The notes beneath the pieces are model-generated. The model ran no database searches, was not told the origin of the DNA, and worked only from the letters and a program-made list of their open reading frames with translations. The translations under genes were made by a program, and so were the position numbers. From RUG100 sp034927505 (GTDB lineage Bacteria > Bacillota > Clostridia > Peptostreptococcales > Anaerovoracaceae), in assembly GCA_034927505.1 (NCBI GenBank), contig JAYFPY010000037.1:1-8473 (forward strand): DNA of 8,473 bases. The letters run 5' to 3'. This document shows positions 5,692-8,473 of the stretch, in pieces; position 1 is the first letter of the stretch, and each line of letters opens with the position of its first letter.

Positions 5692-6220
5692 CGAACTGTC
5701 CCCCTTTCTCCATATCATCGCGCATCATCGCCAATCCGCGGTGTCTCATCACCCTGATGTTCCCCTCGGATCTATCCAGCATTTCCGATATCTCTCTTGT
5801 CGAAAATTCCATCAGATAATACATTTTTATGACACTGCGGTACAATTCTCTCAAAGCCTCTACCGTACTGCGCAGATACTCGTTATCTTCTTTTTGAAGT
5901 ATATCAAATATGACATCCTTTGCTTCGTCGGCCACCCTTTCAAAGTTTTCCTCCTCCAGCAGCACTTCTTTGCCGTATCTGTCATATGATCCACGTATGC
6001 GATAATATTCTTTTAATTCATTTCTCGCTATAGTAAAAAGCCAGTTGCCTGCCTTGTCTTTGGAACGCAGGGTTGAAAAATATTTCCACGCCCGCTCGTA
6101 GACCGACTGCCTGATATCCTTGGCCGTCTCCGGATTTCCGCACATGCCCAGCAGCAGGGTATACACCTCTTCTTGATAAGGCTCTATCAGCAATTTTTTG
6201 AATTCTTCTTTTCTGTCCAT
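5669..6220 (-). CDS. ECF-type RNA polymerase sigma factor
   Basis: 183 residues with the two-domain ECF layout. Sigma region 2 covers residues about 14-76, with YERAWKYFSTL and NWLFTIARNELKEYYR, the helices that melt and read the -10 element. Region 4 covers about 112-168, with a helix-turn-helix around FSTREISEMLDRSEGNIRVMRHRGL that reads the -35 element. A linker rich in Glu/Asp separates them. GGGAGGG at 6230-6224 lies 3 nt before ATG 6220. The 3' end overlaps the anti-sigma start by 23 nt, the usual sign of a co-translated sigma/anti-sigma pair. The operon is preceded by an extended -10 promoter, so basal expression probably uses the housekeeping sigma; no clear self-recognition site was seen. 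Family members redirect polymerase to envelope-stress, antibiotic-response or virulence genes when the anti-sigma protein releases them. Subgroup not assigned. Confidence 0.93.
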   Translation of the reverse strand: MDRKEEFKKLLIEPYQEEVYTLLLGMCGNPETAKDIRQSVYERAWKYFSTLRSKDKAGNWLFTIARNELKEYYRIRGSYDRYGKEVLLEEENFERVADEAKDVIFDILQKEDNEYLRSTVEALRELYRSVIKMYYLMEFSTREISEMLDRSEGNIRVMRHRGLAMMRDDMEKGGQFDEREICR

Positions 6221-6244
6221 GATCCCTCCCGATAAATCCGGTCT

Positions 6245-6274
6245 ATTATATCATGATTCTCCTGCACGCAACAA
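6245..6274 (-). promoter_or_regulatory. extended -10 promoter of the sigma/anti-sigma operon
   Basis: A perfect TATAAT (6250-6245) is preceded by TGA, giving the extended -10 form TGnTATAAT. A partial -35 TTGTTG (6274-6269) lies 18 bases upstream. It starts the operon about 15-25 bases before the sigma ribosome site, which suggests constitutive housekeeping transcription with control by the anti-sigma protein. Confidence 0.65.
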
Positions 6275-6308
6275 GTATATGTGTTTTTCGAATTCCATGA
6301 CTGCCATC

Positions 6309-7460
6309 CTACTCTCCACAAGCCACGGAAACATCCATTCTATTACGCTGCTCCGAATAAATGACTTTTCCACTATAATCAAATGCGACTATTCCTGCAG
6401 ACCACTTCTCTGTTTTCTCATCGTAATACCCGACCTGAGTCATTATGTAATCTGTACCCCATGAAATTCTCACAGCTGCATTTTTCATATCATTTCTATA
6501 CGCCTTCACAAAATTTACTTTTCTCCAATCTACAATTTTCTTTTTCTCCCCTGTTTTCATATTTATTCTGTAAACATCTGACAAGCTATCGTAATAATAC
6601 ATTTCATCATCCTTTATTTTCATAGTTAATGTCCCATCATTATTACCGTTTGACAGATTTCCATTGTTTACTATTCTTTTGATGCCATCAGTTTTTTCAT
6701 CATATTGCATAATACCGCAGTCCATCGTTTGGACCAGCAACTTTCCCTGATGCGGTTCAACGCTAAGTACATCGTCATTATCATTCAGTATCAAGCCTGT
6801 CTTTCTTGGTGCTTTTGAAGATGTGAGTTCTTTCTTCATCAAACCACTTCCTTTATCATAAAAAAACATTGTATCATCCTTTATTGTAATATAACCGATA
6901 TCACCTTCTCCGATAGTCGTTTCTTCTCCTGTTACTATATTTCGCCGGACTAAAGATCCTCCGTTCTTCAGCTCTTTTACATAATATAATTCCTCTCCTG
7001 CGAGAGAATACTCGTTGTACACGTACTCAGGTCTGTCGAATTGCTTGCTTTTGTCTGTGATATCTGTCATATGAAAAGTCCCTTGATTATTTCCATCCCA
7101 GGATTCAAACCAGCAAACATTATTGTCTTGTATAGACGGATCGATAGTCCCCGCAAGCCAACCTTTTTTGTCACTTACAACATATTCCTTCCCATCCGGT
7201 ATAGAAATGAGTTTTGTTTTTCCTCCCAAAATAAATGGGAAATCCCTGACACCATTTTTTTCACAGACCAACAGCCAGTTGCCCTGGCTGCATGAATCAT
7301 ATTCTGCCGCTTCATTTGCTTTTGAGAAATCGATGATTATTGGCGCTTTATTTTGGTTAAAATAGTATAAAATATTGATTACAACTAAAATTACGATTGC
7401 TATTACTATTAATGTCAATACTCTCATTTTTCGTTTTGAATTGATTATCTGTTTCACCAT
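6309..7460 (-). CDS. membrane-anchored beta-propeller-like protein; candidate immunity protein of the adjacent Rhs tip
   Basis: 383 residues, not assigned to a named family. A short basic N-terminus is followed by one hydrophobic helix at residues 13-34 (LTLIVIAIVILVVINILYYF), with no evident cleavage site, so the rest should face outward while anchored. The exported part repeats units of about 45 residues with pattern (Y/F)xx(K/D)xGELYY...RxNxxTGExxxI, seen near residues 153-190, 197-230, 237-270 and 285-320. This resembles the DUF5050/WD40-like propeller-blade proteins of Clostridia. ATG 7460 is chosen over Met12 because AGGAG (7471-7467) lies 6 nt upstream. The gene sits 104 nt downstream of the toxin tip and shares its AT-rich composition, unlike the sigma operon that follows. 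In Rhs loci this slot usually holds the immunity gene; an outward-facing anchor would fit a toxin that attacks the cell surface. The immunity role is positional inference only. Confidence 0.8.
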   Translation of the reverse strand: MVKQIINSKRKMRVLTLIVIAIVILVVINILYYFNQNKAPIIIDFSKANEAAEYDSCSQGNWLLVCEKNGVRDFPFILGGKTKLISIPDGKEYVVSDKKGWLAGTIDPSIQDNNVCWFESWDGNNQGTFHMTDITDKSKQFDRPEYVYNEYSLAGEELYYVKELKNGGSLVRRNIVTGEETTIGEGDIGYITIKDDTMFFYDKGSGLMKKELTSSKAPRKTGLILNDNDDVLSVEPHQGKLLVQTMDCGIMQYDEKTDGIKRIVNNGNLSNGNNDGTLTMKIKDDEMYYYDSLSDVYRINMKTGEKKKIVDWRKVNFVKAYRNDMKNAAVRISWGTDYIMTQVGYYDEKTEKWSAGIVAFDYSGKVIYSEQRNRMDVSVACGE

Positions 7461-7564
7461 AAAATTCTCCTGCTGCTAATATCAATGATTATCCTGTGAT
7501 TATTTTAAATCTAAACACAGCAATTATTTCTACACATAGTTACAAATATACAGTGTTTTTTATA

Positions 7565-8473
7565 TCACTTGATTTTTTTAACAGAATGTCCTAAAACACT
7601 CCCTACTTTAGATAACACTGTATTAGGTATTATTGTTGCTTTATACTCAACTTCTGCTCCCTGACTATTTATTTTTTTCTTATACTGCAGCGCTCGCAAT
7701 GCACTCTTTCTTCCTTTTCCAATAGCTCCTTGTCTTAACAGTTGAATTGCTATCCATGCACAATTTGTAGTTGCGACATGATACTTTTTGTAATGTTTAC
7801 CCGCTTTCTGTTCATTTGCATATATATAACTTCCTGCATAATTCCCGGTGAGATACATATATTTATCATATGGCTTTTCCTTTGGGCGCTTCACATTTTT
7901 GGCATTGTTAATTGATTTTGTTACAGTTTTCCCTTTTATACCTTTTTTTACAACTTTTAGTTGTGCATGCCCACTTTTGTATCCTTTTGATTCCCAAGAA
8001 TAATATCTCCATTTTCCACTGCTCCTCAACAATATCGCCGCATGACCTAATCCCGCAGCTCCTTTCGATGAATTCAAATATATGGCATCATGCCCGCTAG
8101 GATCAACGAAGTTCACCGGATCATTGGCGCAATAGCTGTACAGGTTCCATGTGCCGGGATCTTCCTTTTCTCCTCTGTATGTGTCCTGTGATGTGAAAGC
8201 TACGTTTTCAGGGTCATAGTATCTTGCATTCAGATAATAGAGGCCTGTGCTTTCGTCATATATACCGCCGGTATATGCTGTCTCGTTGTACAGCGTCCCG
8301 TATTTGGTCGTCTCTCCGAAGTCGTCATAGTCATAGCTGACTGCCGCATTCCCGTCTGTATCCAGTATGTTGGTAGTGCTGTTCCGGATGTCCTTGTTGT
8401 AATAGTAATACTTCTCACTGCCGTTTTCATTCCTTGCACTCGCTATTATATTCCCTTCTGTCCCCAGCATATT
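7565..8473 (-). CDS. Rhs core end with polymorphic toxin C-terminal tip (predicted permuted papain-like fold), 5' partial
   Basis: The frame is open at the right edge, so the true start lies outside; the first in-window Met is at 8470 (301 residues to the TGA at 7565). Residues about 44-126, counted from that Met, match the Rhs repeat-associated core: YDYDDFGETT, then YDESTGLYYLNARYYDPE, ending NDPVNFVDPSG. In polymorphic toxins the variable tip starts just after this motif. The tip (residues 127-301, bases 8092-7565) is Lys-rich and basic and clearly AT-richer than the core. It has GLGHAAILL (His143) followed by WRYYSW, and later TTNCAWIAIQLL (Cys237). The order His first, then an N-C motif at the start of a helix, is that of circularly permuted NlpC/P60, LRAT and DUF4105-like papain folds. 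I infer a thiol peptidase, amidase or acyl-hydrolase toxin acting on envelope or lipid targets; the substrate cannot be read. The tip has no obvious counterpart that I can name. Core assignment is firm, tip fold moderate. Confidence 0.85.
   Translation of the reverse strand, partial: NMLGTEGNIIASARNENGSEKYYYYNKDIRNSTTNILDTDGNAAVSYDYDDFGETTKYGTLYNETAYTGGIYDESTGLYYLNARYYDPENVAFTSQDTYRGEKEDPGTWNLYSYCANDPVNFVDPSGHDAIYLNSSKGAAGLGHAAILLRSSGKWRYYSWESKGYKSGHAQLKVVKKGIKGKTVTKSINNAKNVKRPKEKPYDKYMYLTGNYAGSYIYANEQKAGKHYKKYHVATTNCAWIAIQLLRQGAIGKGRKSALRALQYKKKINSQGAEVEYKATIIPNTVLSKVGSVLGHSVKKIK
8367..8473. repeat. 107-bp terminal direct repeat, right copy
   Basis: Identical to 1-107. The identity ends exactly at both window edges, so the true repeat may be longer; it marks either circularity or a duplicated Rhs core. 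Confidence 0.97.

Noticed and set aside
7540..7560. A third GTTACAAATATACA sequence similar to the 27-bp repeat
   Set aside because: Similarity is short and needs a gap, and no CGTC-like -10 follows TGTAAC at the right spacing on the minus strand.
1..8473. CRISPR array, transposase, integrase, replication or rRNA genes
   Set aside because: No regularly spaced repeats and no motifs of these proteins or RNAs were seen on either strand.

Overview
The window looks like accessory DNA from a low-to-moderate GC Gram-positive anaerobe of the Bacillota, probably class Clostridia. Supporting signs are strong purine-rich Shine-Dalgarno sites, sigma-A-type promoters, an ECF sigma factor paired with a DUF4367-type membrane anti-sigma protein, and a YD-repeat (Rhs-like) protein of Gram-positive style. 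No ribosomal RNA, tRNA, transposase or CRISPR array was found. Almost all genes lie on the minus strand; the one clear exception is a small secreted protein at 4528-4926.

Layout, read in minus-strand order. (1) 8473-7565: the end of a YD-repeat/Rhs core followed by an AT-rich polymorphic toxin tip with a His/Cys pair suggesting a permuted papain-like (NlpC/P60-LRAT-like) fold. (2) 7460-6309: a membrane-anchored protein of repeated beta-rich (propeller-like) units, in the position where an immunity gene is expected. (3) 6220-4972: an ECF sigma factor and its overlapping anti-sigma partner. (4) 4528-4926, plus strand: a small secreted protein, convergent with the anti-sigma gene and sharing a terminator hairpin with it. 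(5) 4367-2243: a promoter, a truncated RhuM-like remnant, and an AbiE-like pair (winged-helix antitoxin-like protein, then nucleotidyltransferase). (6) 2106-1849: a short possible ORF, a cluster of hairpins and a strong terminator. (7) about 1740-1: a 5'-truncated, probably frameshifted YD-repeat core that runs off the window start.

The first and last 107 bases are identical, both inside the YD-repeat core and in the same reading frame. Either the molecule or assembly is an 8366-bp circle, giving one continuous gene of core plus tip, or the genome carries two copies of this core and the contig was cut at the repeat. The second reading is the familiar arrangement of displaced Rhs cores with exchangeable tips.

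The genes fit a conflict-and-envelope theme: a toxin tip with a candidate surface immunity protein, an AbiE-like defence pair, and an envelope-stress-type sigma/anti-sigma switch. A TGTAAC-N16-CGTC element just upstream of the core at 1751-1776 resembles an ECF promoter and could tie the sigma factor to the Rhs locus. A 27-bp near-identical element recurs at 4412-4438, so the two copies bracket the AbiE module. Functional links are inference; the families named are recognised from motifs only.
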